Below are positions 63,285 through 64,000 of a DNA stretch of 64,000 bases, one piece after another. The stretch lies in contig OY744604.1 of assembly GCA_963556255.1 (NCBI GenBank), positions 96,755,261-96,819,260 on the forward strand, given 5' to 3'. The stretch's first letter is position 1, and every line of letters starts with the position of its first letter. Below the pieces are notes generated by a model. That model worked only from the letters and a program-made list of their open reading frames with translations, searched no databases and had not been told where the DNA came from. The translations under genes and the position numbers were made by a program. Source of the stretch: Allolobophora icterica. Lineage: Eukaryota; Annelida; Clitellata; Crassiclitellata; Lumbricidae.

Positions 63285-63896
63285 CATGTATCTTCATGTT
63301 GTCGTTGTTATTATTATTATTATTATTATTTTTTAACGCCAGAGGTACGAAAATCCCTCAGGCTCTAAGAAACTATAAAACAGAAGTGTCTTTAAGCTTG
63401 GAGCACGCTGTTCTCGTCTCCGGGGTATGGTGTGAAGGTGCCTCTAAAAGCAATGGCGTAAAAACGTTGCAGGCAAATTGATAGCCTATCATTATTATTG
63501 CTGTTGTATTGTGGCAGCGCTATTATATAGCGACCAAGCATCAATCGATGGCGCTGATGAGTTGTGAGTAAAGGACCTGCGCAATAACCGTCTCAGAGGA
63601 TGCTTGAACCCTTAGTAGGCCTATGACCTCTAACCCGCTCTAACCAATCGGCTGCTGTGTCCAACACCGATCTGCTTATTATGATGCGTCCGATAAGTAG
63701 GCCTACAGCGAATTAGCCAGGAATTTGAATTTCAGAAGGAGAGAGAATCGGGAAAATAAGCAGTGATTGGAAATCAGGAAGAAGTCTAGGATTGTAAAGG
63801 ATGGAGGGAGATAAACAACAACAAAGGAGAAAAGCCGGCTTGCAGAGTTAGGGCAGCATCAAAGTTTCCAGACAGTTTGTAGGCCTAATTACGAGG
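63285..63896. other. Unassigned DNA
   Basis: A short (TTA)n tract at 63308-63331 and a TATAGCGACCAAGCATCAATC...GATGGCGC segment at about 63525 shared with 57500. Three TAGGCCTA octamers. No gene. Confidence 0.4.
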
Positions 63897-63897
63897 T

Positions 63898-63898
63898 T

Positions 63899-63938
<40 letters not shown>
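63898..63938. repeat. (CAGA)n microsatellite
   Basis: About ten ACAG units. Confidence 0.95.
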
Positions 63939-64000
63939 CAGAAGACTTTCAAATAACTGTTAGGCCTACCATCGCCCTGCTTTTTTTAACGCGATACTCA

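Overview
This window is animal nuclear DNA, AT-rich and dominated by repeats. It has no operons or bacterial signals. It carries LINE reverse-transcriptase remnants of several types, SINEs, many hAT-type DNA transposons, long microsatellites and a few short exon-like stretches with GT/AG borders. The best clue to the host is a nearly pristine Ty3/gypsy element of the gmr1 type (integrase encoded before reverse transcriptase, SCAN-like capsid), a group known mainly from deuterostomes. With a lineage-type expansion of Mab-21/cGAS-like genes and an extreme excess of the octamer TAGGCCTA, this suggests a marine invertebrate deuterostome such as an echinoderm or hemichordate. The species cannot be named from the sequence.

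The main gene content is an array of minus-strand, intronless Mab-21-domain (cGAS-like receptor, cGLR) genes about 2.8 kb long: an internal fragment at 8.5-8.9 kb, a double-frameshift copy at 18.4-21.2 kb, an intact 934-codon copy at 27.4-30.2 kb, and a copy at 44.5-47.4 kb broken by one in-frame stop. Each lies in a larger duplicated unit that also holds the same decayed plus-strand LINE downstream of the gene, so the array grew by segmental duplication and not by retrocopying. The intact copy keeps the GS...DxD...D nucleotidyltransferase acids and has a roughly 600-residue C-terminal extension with two TPR-like modules.

Layout: 0-7 kb, microsatellites, a hAT MITE, 159-bp repeats and three LINE fragments. 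7.4-9.1 kb, first truncated unit. 9.17-16.23 kb, complete gmr1-like LTR retrotransposon. 16.2-21.3 kb, second unit. 21.3-24.4 kb, low-copy DNA with twin terminal exons. 24.4-32 kb, third unit with the intact gene and two hAT insertions. 32.4-34.9 kb, a decayed multi-copy protein gene carrying SINE/MITE insertions. 35-39.8 kb, simple repeats, MITE, LINE and tRNA-derived repeat. 39.8-47.6 kb, fourth unit with nested DNA transposons. 47.6-54 kb, mostly unassigned, with a minisatellite, a hAT element and a CR1/L2-like LINE. 54.4-58.5 kb, a series of phase-0 candidate exons on the minus strand interrupted by an RTE LINE. 59-64 kb, a cluster of hAT elements.

The most unusual signal is TAGGCCTA: I counted 30 perfect copies where about one is expected. 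In six places a paralogous sequence or a conserved reading frame shows that the ancestor had only TA, so GGCCTA was gained. This looks like the excision footprint of a TA-targeting transposon with GG...CC ends.
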